Of a stretch of DNA of 64,000 bases, positions 24,264 to 32,787 are shown one piece after another. The first letter of the stretch is position 1. Each line of letters begins with the position of its first letter. The DNA lies in NCBI RefSeq assembly GCF_002356335.1, contig NZ_AP018165.1, forward strand, positions 4,340,001 through 4,404,000, in the 5' to 3' direction. The position numbers and the translations under genes are program-made. The stretch is from [Mycobacterium] stephanolepidis. GTDB lineage: Bacteria; Actinomycetota; Actinomycetes; Mycobacteriales; Mycobacteriaceae. The notes under the pieces are model-generated. The model searched no databases. It saw only the letters and a program-made list of their open reading frames with translations, and was not told the origin of the DNA.

Positions 24264-25375
24264 CAGATCAGCCCCCATTCCTTGGCGCTGAGTTCGTAGG
24301 ACCTGCGCCGGTCTTCGTGCCGGTGGGTGATGGAGGTGACCACCAGCTCGTCGGCTCCGGTGACCCTGGCCAGGGTGTCGAGACGCTCGGCGACGTGGCC
24401 CGCGTCGCCGACGAACTGGGTGGCGACCCGGTCCTCCGAATGACGACGCTCCTCATCGGTAAGTGGTTGTGCACCATCGGGGTCTGGGTAAGGAATGGCG
24501 CCATGTCCGGACCGAATCGAGTGCACCCAACGGCCGAAGGTACTGGTGAGATGACGAGCGGACTGCTCGTCCTCGGCGGCCACGGCGTCCGCCGAGACGA
24601 TGACGTATGGCTCGGCCAGCGCCTTGGAGGGCTGGAACGCCTCGCGGTATGCCTCAACGGCCTCCAGTGTCGACCAGGGCGTGACGTGATAATTCGCCAC
24701 GAAGGGCAGACCGCGCCGCGCCGCCACCTGAGCCGATTCACCCTTGCTGGAACCGAACAGCCACAGCGGCAGATCGGCGCCCTCACCCGGACGGATATGC
24801 AGTGCAACACCTTCCGGGCTGACATAGGTACCGTCAAGAAACGCCTGGATATCGGACACCTGCTGATCGAAATCGGCGATCTGTGCGCCCGGCTGCTGCA
24901 GGGTAGCGACGGTGGCCCGCAGCTTCGGGTTGTCCTTGATGCCGAACTCCGTCGGCGCCTGCGGGATGAACAACCCATCAACCTCATGGGCTGGGGCGGG
25001 TTCGGGCTTCTGCTCATTTCCGGCAAGCCGGTCCCTGATGCGATGTCCCGTGCGCCCGAGGCCCAGATCGATACGCCCCGGGTAGAGCGCATCGAGAATG
25101 CCGAAACTCTCCACCACTGCGGCGGCCGTGCTCGAGGCGACCTGGACGGCACCGGCACCCACCCGGATCCGACGGGTAGCGGCAGCGATATGCGCGATGA
25201 CCAGCGCGGGAACGGTGCTCGCCACCGCAACGAAGTGGTGCTCGGCGAGCCAGTAGCGCCGGTAACCCCACTGCTCGGCGTGCTGGGCGAGGTCGATCGA
25301 ATTACGCAGTGCCGTCGCGGCATCCGATCCTTCGCTGACCGGGGAGAGGTCGAGAACCGAGAGTGGGACGTTCAT
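24263..25375 (-). CDS. Luciferase-like (LLM) flavin oxidoreductase
   Basis: Luciferase-like monooxygenase of 370 residues. It begins with the common pattern LSVLDLSPVSEGSDAA and continues with YWLAEHHF near residue 45, RIRVGAGAVQVAS, GRIDLGLGRTG and a SARHL...HSIRSG tail, all typical of the subgroup annotated as alkane- or luciferase-like monooxygenases. FMN is the expected cofactor, although related barrels use F420 and the sequence alone does not decide. Overlaps both neighbours: its stop carries the next start, and its ATG overlaps the stop of the first gene by 4 bp. Confidence 0.86.
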   Translation of the reverse strand: MNVPLSVLDLSPVSEGSDAATALRNSIDLAQHAEQWGYRRYWLAEHHFVAVASTVPALVIAHIAAATRRIRVGAGAVQVASSTAAAVVESFGILDALYPGRIDLGLGRTGHRIRDRLAGNEQKPEPAPAHEVDGLFIPQAPTEFGIKDNPKLRATVATLQQPGAQIADFDQQVSDIQAFLDGTYVSPEGVALHIRPGEGADLPLWLFGSSKGESAQVAARRGLPFVANYHVTPWSTLEAVEAYREAFQPSKALAEPYVIVSADAVAAEDEQSARHLTSTFGRWVHSIRSGHGAIPYPDPDGAQPLTDEERRHSEDRVATQFVGDAGHVAERLDTLARVTGADELVVTSITHRHEDRRRSYELSAKEWGLI

Positions 25376-26442
25376 GCCGACTTCCTTGCGTAGCGGTTGG
25401 TGGCGGTGGGCAGGCCGAGCCGGGCGCGCAGGGTTCCGTTCTCATACTCGGTGCGGAACCCGTGGTGGGCTTGAAGAAGGGGCACGAGTTCGTCAACTAC
25501 GACGGGAATGTCGAGTGCGTTGATCGCGGGCCGCAGACGCACACCGTCGATACCCCATTCATGCCATTGGGCGATGAGATCGGCCAGCTCCGGCGCCTGG
25601 CCCGTGAATATGGCTGCATCCGAATGGAATTCATCCTCCCGACCGAAGGAGACCACCAGGTCTGCGAGCACCTTGATGGTGCGGTGACCTGCCGTGTTGT
25701 GCAGACGAGCGGGGATCTCGGCGGCAGAGGCGCCGTCGTGCGGGGTGACGAAGACGAAGTCGGCATTCTTGGCGGCGAAAGCCTGTCCGGGACGGCTGCG
25801 GGCGAGTGCCGTGACCACCGACTGCCCCTGCGGGGATCTCGGCGTGATGGACGGGCCCTTCACCGAAAAGAAACGGCCCTCAAAGTCGGTGTAATGCAGC
25901 CTGTCCCTGTCGATGAACCGCCCCGCCTCCAGGTCTCGGATCTCGGCGTCGTCCTCCCAGCTGTCCCACAGCCGCCGTACCACCTCCACGGAGTCGGCGG
26001 CCTCCTCCAGCAGGTCGTGCAGCGAGAGCACCTTGGTACGGCCGAACACGTCGGCTTCATCCTCGGTATCGGCGATGGTCACCTGCCAGCCGGCGCGGCC
26101 ACCGGACACGATGTCGAGGGTGGCGATCGACTTAGAGATGTGGAAGGGCTCATTGTGGGTGGCCGGTGCGGTGGGGATGAGCCCGATATTTGTGGTCGCC
26201 GGGGCCACGCGCGCGGCGGTCAGTATCGCGTCCAGACGCCCGCCGGGAGTGCGGGCGAATGAGTCCTCGAACGTCACGAAATCCAGCAGCCCGTGTTCGG
26301 CGTGCTGGACCTGCTCGGTCCAGTACTTTCCGGTCAAGGGGCTGCCGGTGTGCTGATCCGCGCTCGGATGCCATCCGTACCCGTCCAGAGCCAACCCGAC
26401 GCGCACGAACGAACGATTCGGGGAATCAGGCGCCCTAGTCAT
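25372..26442 (-). CDS. LLM-class flavin-dependent monooxygenase
   Basis: First gene of the three-gene monooxygenase operon; 356 residues. It belongs to the NtaA/SnaA side of the luciferase-like superfamily: VGLALDGYGWHPSA near residue 15, FVTFEDSFARTPGGRLDA, GRAGWQVTIADT and QSVVTALARSRPGQAFAAKNADFV. The three enzymes are not close copies of one another, which suggests sequential or parallel oxidation steps, for example in sulfur or carbon scavenging; the substrate is inferred, not shown. Promoter and a 9-bp inverted repeat lie upstream between this gene and the divergent hydrolase. Confidence 0.87.
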   Translation of the reverse strand: MTRAPDSPNRSFVRVGLALDGYGWHPSADQHTGSPLTGKYWTEQVQHAEHGLLDFVTFEDSFARTPGGRLDAILTAARVAPATTNIGLIPTAPATHNEPFHISKSIATLDIVSGGRAGWQVTIADTEDEADVFGRTKVLSLHDLLEEAADSVEVVRRLWDSWEDDAEIRDLEAGRFIDRDRLHYTDFEGRFFSVKGPSITPRSPQGQSVVTALARSRPGQAFAAKNADFVFVTPHDGASAAEIPARLHNTAGHRTIKVLADLVVSFGREDEFHSDAAIFTGQAPELADLIAQWHEWGIDGVRLRPAINALDIPVVVDELVPLLQAHHGFRTEYENGTLRARLGLPTATNRYARKSA

Positions 26443-26778
26443 ACGAGGTTCAACGTGCGGACGGGGGAGGACGTAGTCCTAAAACTCGCAGTGAACCTGA
26501 ATCCGGACACTTCTCACGGCCAGGCAGCTCTCGGCGGTAGCTGACAGGCCTTGACAACCACACTTTCGCCAGGGAAACTCAGCTTTCAAATATCTTCAGC
26601 ATGTGAATGCTGAAGGTACAGTCAGATACGCCAGGAGGGCGGCCAACAGCTTTAATAAGTGTTCAGTGACATCGAGGTGCCCCGATCAATGGCATCAGCA
26701 ACCCAGCACTCCCGTGCCGCGCCTCCTCCCCAGGACGCTGGTTGCATCGTGAGCAAAAGTAGCCAGGAGCCAAAACAA
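26443..26778. other. Divergent intergenic region between monooxygenase operon and hydrolase
   Basis: About 336 bases without a convincing gene. It should contain both promoters, an inverted repeat described separately and, on the plus strand, a TTGACA at 26551-26556 without a clear -10 at 17 bp. The last 120 bases are open in the hydrolase frame (ATG 26689, GTG 26749 and others), so a longer N terminus for the hydrolase remains possible. I looked for a SAM-type riboswitch on the minus strand, given the sulfur-type enzymes, and saw no match. Confidence 0.6.
26594..26615. promoter_or_regulatory. 9-bp inverted repeat, probable operator
   Basis: Perfect arms CTTCAGCAT (26594-26602) and ATGCTGAAG (26607-26615) around a 4-nt GTGA centre. 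It is placed between two divergent transcription units in an AT-richer stretch, with no downstream T-run, so a repressor-binding palindrome is more likely than a terminator. No regulator gene is adjacent, so the protein that binds it would act in trans. Confidence 0.55.
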
Positions 26779-27732
26779 GTGAGCAAGCACAATGCTGTTC
26801 CCGTTCGCCTGAACGTGGAATTCGCGGTTGAAGCCCAGACAATCCGTGCATGGCACTACCCCGCCCGCAACGATGACCTGGCGGGGCCGGACGGCGCACC
26901 CGCCGTCATCTTGGCTCATGGGTTTTCCCTGACCAAGGACTGTGGGCTCGAGGCCTATGCACGGAACTTCTCCAAAGCCGGCGTCCACGCGGTGGTCTTT
27001 GATTACCGCGGCTGGGGTGAGAGCGACGGGGAGATCCGCGATGTAGTTCTGATGCGTAGCCAGTTGGCGGATTACCACGCAGTCCTTGCGGGCGTTCGGG
27101 AGATGGCGGGGATCGATCCGGCCCGTGTCGCACTCTGGGGTACGTCCTATTCGGGCGGCACCGTCGTCGCATGCGCAGCGGAGGACGGTGCCGTGGCCGC
27201 CGTCGTCGCGCAAGTACCCAACCTCGACAATCTGGCCACGGCTCGATTTCTATCTACGAGGATTCGCCCCCTACGGCTCATGCGGCTGGGGCTCCGCCTT
27301 GCACGGGATGTGGTGGCCGGATGGCGCGGTAAGGAACCCGTCTATGTGCAGAGCATGGGCCGAACGGGCGAAATGGCCGCCTACGTCTCCGACGAGTCAT
27401 GGGATGAGTTCGCGCAGGTCGCCGGGCCGATGTGGAACAACCGTGTCGGCCTTCGCGATTTCGTCCGCCTGCCCATGTGGCGGCCGGTCAAGAAACTGAA
27501 TGAACTCCCCTGCCGCATCCAGCTTCACGCCTGCGTGCAAGACGACCTGACTCCCTGGCGCCCCGCGGTGAAAGCGGCACGCCAGCTTGGCGCTCAGGCC
27601 GAGTTGCACGAGTACTCCGCCGGCCACTTCGGGATCTATGTGGGAGAAGACCAAGCCCGCGCGCTGACCACACAAGCCGCATTCCTCACGCGGGAGCTCG
27701 CGATATCAGACTCTACGATCAGCACAAGCTAG
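26779..27732 (+). CDS. Alpha/beta hydrolase
   Basis: Serine hydrolase (317 aa from the chosen start) of the alpha/beta fold. The oxyanion region is VILAHGFSLTKD, the strand before the nucleophile reads VALWGTSYSGGTVV (nucleophile Ser in GxSxG), and the catalytic His lies in YSAGHFGIYVG close to the C terminus; the Asp is probably in ACVQDDLTPW. The product looks like a dienelactone-hydrolase/acetylxylan-esterase relative (FDYRGWGESDGE). The start is uncertain: GTG 26779 has AGGAG 10 nt upstream and abuts the first conserved strand, but GTG 26749 and ATG 26689 are open. It is 17 bp upstream of the fusion gene and very likely co-transcribed with it. Confidence 0.85.
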   Translation: MSKHNAVPVRLNVEFAVEAQTIRAWHYPARNDDLAGPDGAPAVILAHGFSLTKDCGLEAYARNFSKAGVHAVVFDYRGWGESDGEIRDVVLMRSQLADYHAVLAGVREMAGIDPARVALWGTSYSGGTVVACAAEDGAVAAVVAQVPNLDNLATARFLSTRIRPLRLMRLGLRLARDVVAGWRGKEPVYVQSMGRTGEMAAYVSDESWDEFAQVAGPMWNNRVGLRDFVRLPMWRPVKKLNELPCRIQLHACVQDDLTPWRPAVKAARQLGAQAELHEYSAGHFGIYVGEDQARALTTQAAFLTRELAISDSTISTS

Positions 27733-27749
27733 ACGGGACGGAAACTCTT

Positions 27750-29213
27750 GTGACAAAGCACATTACGATCTACAACACTCAGCCGGAATTCACGGACGGC
27801 AGAACTCCCCGGACCCTTCCCCGGTGGATCGCACGGTTCAATTCACGTGTGACCAACCGAGTGCAAGGCATCTGGGCGCCGTATCTACCGCCATGGGCCA
27901 TGGTCGAGCACCGGGGACGGGTGTCTGGTCGCCCGTACCGGACACCCGTGCTGGCGTTTCGGTCGAAAAACGCCACCGAATCCCAACTGGCGATCGGGCT
28001 GCCTTATGGTGATCACGCTCATTGGGTGCAGAATCTGCTGTCCGGGAACAACGGTCAGATCCTGCGTAGTGGACGAGGCTTCACGGTGACATCGATATCC
28101 GTGGTGAACGCCTCACATGATGGCCTCCCGCTCGCTGCCCGCTGGCTCTCACGCTTCAGTGATCGGGCGCTCATCGTCTCGGGTACGTACGGCGACAGAC
28201 GCGGGCACCGTGCGGACATATCAACGCCGCGCGCATTCCTGCGAATCCTGGCGATCCTCGCCGTTACCCTTGCCAGGACCGGCATCCCGTCTATTTCCGC
28301 GCCGCGATTGGCTCCAGGCATAACACGCAGAAAACACGGCATCGGCGTGCTTCGGGGCCCCGCCACCATCACCACAGGACCGGACGGAAACCTCTGGTTC
28401 ACCCAGCTACTCGGCAACCGCATCGGACGCATCACACCCGATGGGAACATCACCGAGTTCCGTTCCGGTCTAAGCCGTTTCAGCGGACCGGACCGCATTA
28501 CGACGGGCCCGGACGGAAACCTCTGGTTCACCCAGCTACTCGGCAACCGCATCGGACGCATCACACCCGACGGGCACATCACCGAGTTCGGTGGACTCTC
28601 CGCCTACTCGGGGCCATTCGGTATCGCCGCGGGGCCCGATGGAAATCTCTGGTTCACCCAGACCTTCGGCAACAAGATCGGCCGGATCACCCCCGAGGGC
28701 AACGTCACCGAATTCCCCGCGGGTCCGAACAGACTCGCGATGCCCACCGACATCGTTGCCGGGCCGGACGGGAATCTTTGGTACACCGAGCGATTCGGCG
28801 GGATCGGCCGAATTACGCCTCGTGGTGACGTGACGACATTCACCGACGTCACCTTCGGTGCCGGTAGTGTCAACATCACCGTGGGGCCCGACGATGCACT
28901 CTGGTTCGTGGAGACATTTGCCAACAAGATCGGCCGCATCACCACCGACGGTGAAATCAGTGAATATTCGCAGGGAATTTCCAAGGGTGCGATGCCCGTC
29001 TCCATAACAACGGGCCCTGACGGGAATCTCTGGTTCACTCAATACGTCGGTGCTCGGATCGGAAGAATCACTCCATCAGGAGACATCAGCGAACCGGTGA
29101 GTCTGAGTGCTCTACGGATGCCCGACGGCATCACCCTCGGCCCGGATGGCGCCCTGTGGTGCGTCGAAGTGCTGGGCTCCAGAGTCAACCGCTTCGATAT
29201 CCCCGGCCCCTAA
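27750..29213 (+). CDS. Fusion: F420-type reductase domain plus seven-blade Vgb-like propeller
   Basis: Two-domain protein (487 aa). Residues about 20-155 are an FDOR/Ddn-like split barrel (VEHRGRVSGRPYRTPVLAF, then HWVQNLLSGNNGQI), the deazaflavin-dependent reductase pattern. After a hydrophobic linker (FLRILAILAVTLARTGI), residues about 205-487 hold seven repeats of about 35-43 residues, each with an I..GPDGNLWF.....N.IGRIT.DG.I.EF consensus, a virginiamycin B lyase-like (Vgb) beta-propeller. The catalytic His known in Vgb, in a PHAI-type motif, is not present at the equivalent place in any blade, so lyase activity is doubtful. Starts at GTG 27750 with a weak ribosome site; convergent with a GNAT gene and overlapping its stop. 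Confidence 0.82.
   Translation: MTKHITIYNTQPEFTDGRTPRTLPRWIARFNSRVTNRVQGIWAPYLPPWAMVEHRGRVSGRPYRTPVLAFRSKNATESQLAIGLPYGDHAHWVQNLLSGNNGQILRSGRGFTVTSISVVNASHDGLPLAARWLSRFSDRALIVSGTYGDRRGHRADISTPRAFLRILAILAVTLARTGIPSISAPRLAPGITRRKHGIGVLRGPATITTGPDGNLWFTQLLGNRIGRITPDGNITEFRSGLSRFSGPDRITTGPDGNLWFTQLLGNRIGRITPDGHITEFGGLSAYSGPFGIAAGPDGNLWFTQTFGNKIGRITPEGNVTEFPAGPNRLAMPTDIVAGPDGNLWYTERFGGIGRITPRGDVTTFTDVTFGAGSVNITVGPDDALWFVETFANKIGRITTDGEISEYSQGISKGAMPVSITTGPDGNLWFTQYVGARIGRITPSGDISEPVSLSALRMPDGITLGPDGALWCVEVLGSRVNRFDIPGP
28382..28589 (+). repeat. Near-identical propeller blade duplication (129-bp period)
   Basis: Bases 28382-28460 and 28511-28589 encode blades 1 and 2 of the propeller and differ at only two positions over 79 bases by my reading (GAT/GAC and AAC/CAC). 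The other five blades keep the protein motif but diverge in DNA, so this copy arose recently or is maintained by gene conversion. Confidence 0.85.
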
Positions 29214-29698
29214 AGGTCTTTCTCGAACGGGTGGATACCGACCTCGTCCGCGGAGAGCGTCTGGTCATAAAGCGGCCGGTACCCCGCAGACAGATACAGC
29301 GCCTTGGCCTCGGGCTGGCGGGGACCGGTGGTGAGGTAGATGCGCCGATACCCGCGGCTGCGAATCTCCTGTTCCAGTGCAGCCAGGGTGCGCCCCGCCA
29401 GACCCTGACGGCGGTGGGCGCTGGACGTCCAGATGCGTTTGAGTTCAGCGGTGTCGGCGTCATATCGCTGAAAGGCGCCACCGGTCACAGCAGCACCGCC
29501 CTGGACCCCGATCAGCAGACCACCGCCGGGAGCCGTGAAGTGCGCGGCCGGGTAGTTGACCAGGAACTCGTGGTGTTCATCCAGGGTCCCGCCGTATCGG
29601 GTGCTGTACTCCACCGCCAGCTCTGCCAGCAGCGGGGCGGCCAGCGGATCCTGCTGCTCCACCGTCACAAACTGCAGCAGATCCTCACACACCGTCAT
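29210..29698 (-). CDS. GNAT family N-acetyltransferase
   Basis: Acetyl-CoA-dependent acetyltransferase of 162 residues. Motif A is visible as LKRIWTSSAHRRQGLAGRTLAALEQEIRSRG (RRQGLAG binds the CoA pyrophosphate), followed by IYLTTGPRQPEAKALYLSAGYRP, the usual motif B end. The gene is the last of a four-gene operon after an amino-acid ABC importer and starts 1 bp after the binding-protein stop with AAGGATGAC upstream, so an amino-acid-like or amine substrate imported by that transporter is a reasonable guess. The stop overlaps that of the convergent fusion gene (CTAA). Confidence 0.85.
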   Translation of the reverse strand: MTVCEDLLQFVTVEQQDPLAAPLLAELAVEYSTRYGGTLDEHHEFLVNYPAAHFTAPGGGLLIGVQGGAAVTGGAFQRYDADTAELKRIWTSSAHRRQGLAGRTLAALEQEIRSRGYRRIYLTTGPRQPEAKALYLSAGYRPLYDQTLSADEVGIHPFEKDL

Positions 29699-29699
29699 G

Positions 29700-30632
29700 T
29701 CATCCTTGTCTGGGTAGTCCGCGGGGGTTGATCTCCGACTTAGCGACAGCCTCGTTCTCCAATCCCCAGCGCTGCAACACCTTACGATACGTGCCGTCGG
29801 CTATGGCGTGATTGATGGCGTCCGCGACGGCCCGAACCAGCCCATTGTCCTTCTTGATCAGGACCGCGATCTCCCCCTGCAGCGCCTCCCCCGCGCCGGA
29901 GAATGTGCCGACCAGCTTGGTCTGTCCGGTCGCCTGGGAGTGAAACACCGCTGTCGGATTGGGGCCCACATACGCGTCGATGCGACCCGATGCCAATGCC
30001 AGGTAGTAGCCGGTGGTCTGCTGGAAGTACTTCAGATCGGCGGCGGGAAGACCAGCCGCGACGTTCTGTTCGTTCCATTGCACCAGCAGTGCCTCCTGGT
30101 TGGTGCCCGACCCGACGCCGATGGTCTTGCCGGCGATATCCCTGGCTCTCTTGACCTTCCAGTCCAACGATCGAAGCACCTCGAAGGCGACGTTGTCCAA
30201 ACGGTATGTCGCGAAGTCGAACTTGTCCTTGCGTTCCTCGGTCACCGTCACATTCGAGATGAACGCGTCGACCTCGCCCGAATCCACCTTGACGAAATTC
30301 TGCGCCCAATCCGCCGAACGCAGATCTACACGCAATCCCAGAATGTCCGCCACCAGGTAGGCGAAATCCGTTTCAATCCCGATCATCGTCTTGTCGTCAT
30401 CAGCGTAAAAGCGCAGTGGTGGTGCGGAATTAGCGTCCCCGGTGACAATCAGCGTGCCGCGCCTGCGGATGGCTTCGGGCACCTCGGCCGCGATCGTATC
30501 CACCGTGACCACGCGTACTCGGTCTTGGTCCGGACTCAGATTGAAGGCCGACGACACCTCCGGCTCCGCGCCCGCGCCACAACCGGTGAGGACAACCAGC
30601 GCGGCACAGCACAACGCGATAAGACGTCTCAC
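29700..30632 (-). CDS. Polar amino-acid ABC transporter binding lipoprotein
   Basis: Extracytoplasmic solute-binding protein (310 aa) for polar amino acids or related compounds. Lipid anchor: MRRLIALCCAALVVLTGC, Cys18. The bacterial type-3 binding fold is shown by AIRRRGTLIVTGDANSAPPLRFYADD, IGIETDFAYLVADILG, DAFISNVTVTEERKDKFDFA, and KTIGVGSGTNQEALL. It overlaps the ATPase stop by 4 bp. Together with the ATPase and permease it makes a complete importer. Specificity cannot be read from sequence; ornithine/arginine/opine or glutamate-like ligands are typical. Confidence 0.9.
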   Translation of the reverse strand: MRRLIALCCAALVVLTGCGAGAEPEVSSAFNLSPDQDRVRVVTVDTIAAEVPEAIRRRGTLIVTGDANSAPPLRFYADDDKTMIGIETDFAYLVADILGLRVDLRSADWAQNFVKVDSGEVDAFISNVTVTEERKDKFDFATYRLDNVAFEVLRSLDWKVKRARDIAGKTIGVGSGTNQEALLVQWNEQNVAAGLPAADLKYFQQTTGYYLALASGRIDAYVGPNPTAVFHSQATGQTKLVGTFSGAGEALQGEIAVLIKKDNGLVRAVADAINHAIADGTYRKVLQRWGLENEAVAKSEINPRGLPRQG

Positions 30633-31390
30633 GCCAACACCTTGGATAGGAAGCCGACCGTGCGCGGATGCGACGGGTTGTCCAGCAGCTGTTCGGGCGG
30701 CCCCTGCTCGACGATCGCGCCTCGATCCATGAAGACCACGGTGTCGGCGATCTCCCGGGCAAGGCCGATCTCGTGCGTCACGATCACCAGGGTGGCGCCA
30801 TCACTAGCGAACTGGCGGATCACGTCGAGCACCTCGGTAACCAGCTCCGGATCTAGTGCCGAGGTGGGCTCGTCGAACAGAATAACCTTGGGTCGCAACG
30901 CCAAAGCGCGCGCGATGGCCACCCGCTGTTGTTGACCACCGGATAGCCGGCGCGGATACTCGGCCACCTTGTCGGCGACGCCGACCCTTTCCAGCAGCCG
31001 GGTCGCCTCGGCCACCAGCTCGGCGCGCGGCGCCCGCCGCACCGCCAGTGGCGCCTCAATCACGTTCTCCAGCACCGTCAAATGCGGGAACAGATTGAAG
31101 TTCTGGAACACAAAGCCGACCTGCGAACGCTGCCGCAGAATGGCTCGTTCCGGGAGCTCGTAGAGCACCGAACCGCGCTGCCGGTACCCGATGAGCTCCC
31201 CGTCGATGCGGATTGTCCCGCCATCCACCTTCTCCAGGTGGTTCAGGGTGCGCAGCAGCGTCGACTTTCCGGAGCCCGACGGCCCGATGATGACCGTCAC
31301 CTCCCCTTGTTGCACAGTCAGATTCACATCACGCAGCGCCGCCACCTGGCCGTAGGACTTGTGCACACCGCGCACCTCGATGGTGCTCAT
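30629..31390 (-). CDS. Amino-acid ABC transporter ATP-binding protein (GlnQ type)
   Basis: ATPase subunit (253 aa) of a polar-amino-acid importer. Walker A GPSGSGKST, Q-loop VGFVFQNFNLF, signature LSGGQQQRVAIARAL, Walker B VILFDEPTSALDPE, D-loop and H-loop VTHEIG are all canonical, and the MSTIEVRGVHKSYGQV start is GlnQ-like. Coupled by 4-bp overlaps with both the permease upstream and the binding protein downstream. Confidence 0.95.
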   Translation of the reverse strand: MSTIEVRGVHKSYGQVAALRDVNLTVQQGEVTVIIGPSGSGKSTLLRTLNHLEKVDGGTIRIDGELIGYRQRGSVLYELPERAILRQRSQVGFVFQNFNLFPHLTVLENVIEAPLAVRRAPRAELVAEATRLLERVGVADKVAEYPRRLSGGQQQRVAIARALALRPKVILFDEPTSALDPELVTEVLDVIRQFASDGATLVIVTHEIGLAREIADTVVFMDRGAIVEQGPPEQLLDNPSHPRTVGFLSKVLA

Positions 31391-32268
31391 CGATGTGCGC
31401 CCCGGGCGTAATGCCGTTCGATGTAGTACTGCACGACGGTCAGTACCGACGTGATCACGATGTACCAGACCGTGGCCACCATGAGCAGTGGCACCACCCG
31501 CCCGTTGCGCCCAAAGATGACCTGCACCTGATAGAAGAGATCGGCGATGGCCATGGTCGACACAATGGACGTGCCCTTCACCAGGCTGATCACCTCATTG
31601 GCGGCGTTGGGCATAACCGACCGCATGGCCTGGGGCAGCACGATCCGGAAGAACTGGCGGCGCCGGGGAATGCCCAGGGCTGCAGCAGCTTCCAATTGGC
31701 CTTCGTCGACGGACAGGACGCCGCCACGGATGATCTCGGCGAAGTAGGCCCCCTGGTGCAGAGTCAATCCGATCACCGCGGCGGTCAGCCCGCTCAGCAG
31801 CTCGTTGGTATCGACGGTGATCAGGCTCGGCCCGAAAGGAATCCCGAAACTGATGCTGTCGTACAGGTACGCGATGTTGAACCAGAACAGCAGCTGCACG
31901 ATCAGCGGTATGGACCGAAAAATCCACACGTACGTCCACGAGATGGCCTGCAAGACCGGATTCTTGGACAGTCGTGCCGCCGCCAGCGCCACACCCAGCA
32001 CAAACCCGAGCACGGTGCCGTAAATCGTCAGTCTGATCGTCAGCCATAAAGCCGCCAGTACCGATTTGGCGGTGAAGTACCGCGCAAATGTCGGCCAGTC
32101 CCACCCCGGGTTGCGCACCAGCCCGTGCACGAACATGGCCACGAACAGCAATGCCACGGCCGAGAGGATCCAGTTGCCCGGTCGTGGTCGGCGCCGTACC
32201 CGCAGTACCGGCTCGTCAGACTCCTCAGATGCCCGAGCGCGCGGCGGCGCAGCGGGTGCCGATGTCAT
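31387..32268 (-). CDS. Amino-acid ABC transporter permease
   Basis: Inner-membrane permease (293 aa) of the HisMQ/GlnP type. After an N-terminal basic cytoplasmic tail there are about six hydrophobic segments, and the ATPase-contact loop (EAA region) reads EAAAALGIPRRRQFFRIVLPQAMRSVMPNAAN. First gene of the permease-ATPase-binding protein-GNAT operon. One permease gene for the transporter indicates a homodimeric channel. Confidence 0.93.
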   Translation of the reverse strand: MTSAPAAPPRARASEESDEPVLRVRRRPRPGNWILSAVALLFVAMFVHGLVRNPGWDWPTFARYFTAKSVLAALWLTIRLTIYGTVLGFVLGVALAAARLSKNPVLQAISWTYVWIFRSIPLIVQLLFWFNIAYLYDSISFGIPFGPSLITVDTNELLSGLTAAVIGLTLHQGAYFAEIIRGGVLSVDEGQLEAAAALGIPRRRQFFRIVLPQAMRSVMPNAANEVISLVKGTSIVSTMAIADLFYQVQVIFGRNGRVVPLLMVATVWYIVITSVLTVVQYYIERHYARGAHR

Positions 32269-32391
32269 GCGGTCGAACCTAGGAACACCGACCAGTGCAC
32301 AACAGTCTTTGGCTCCCGGCGAATCGAACGGTCGCTATCCGTCATGTCTGGCCGGGGAAGAATCCGCACCGTCAGAATGTTCAAATAAGCC

Positions 32392-32787
32392 ATGCCAGAA
32401 ATCCCCGCAGGCTTCGAAGATCTCCTGGAACAGCGCCTCTACGGTCACCTTGCCACGGTCGGTGGGGACGGTTCCGCACAGTCCAGCCCGATGTGGTTCA
32501 GCTGGGACGGTGAGCGGGTGCGGTTCACTCACACCAACAAACGTGCCAAGTTCCGCAATATCCAGACCGAACCGCGGGTCGCCCTCTCGATCCTGGACCC
32601 CACCAACCCGTACCGGTATCTGGAAGTGCGGGGCACCATCGATCAGATCGACGATGATCCGACGGGGTCGTTCGTCCAGGAACTGGCGCACCTGTACCAG
32701 GCTCCCTGGTCCGGGACGAGCACCGGTGACGAGGCAGACCGCGTCATCCTCTACCTGCGGCCCACCAAGTTCTTAAGCCACGGCTAG
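32392..32787 (+). CDS. PPOX-class F420-dependent enzyme (FDOR-B)
   Basis: Split-barrel flavin/deazaflavin-binding protein of 131 residues. Characteristic pieces are LYGHLATVGGDGSAQSSPMWFSWDGERVRF near residue 15, TEPRVALSILDPTNPYRYLEVRG and the short FLSHG end, the pattern of PPOX-class F420-dependent oxidoreductases (FDOR-B group of mycobacteria). The substrate is unknown; relatives reduce biliverdin, F420-linked quinones or fatty-acid-type molecules. Divergent from the amino-acid permease and convergent with the TetR gene; stops overlap in a CTAG. Confidence 0.87.
   Translation: MPEIPAGFEDLLEQRLYGHLATVGGDGSAQSSPMWFSWDGERVRFTHTNKRAKFRNIQTEPRVALSILDPTNPYRYLEVRGTIDQIDDDPTGSFVQELAHLYQAPWSGTSTGDEADRVILYLRPTKFLSHG

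Noticed and set aside
26443..26660. SAM-type riboswitch ahead of the monooxygenase operon
   Set aside because: The minus-strand leader lacks the conserved SAM aptamer elements; only a simple inverted repeat is seen.
27750..29213. Annotation as virginiamycin B lyase
   Set aside because: The propeller motif is present but the catalytic His position of Vgb is not occupied by His in any blade.
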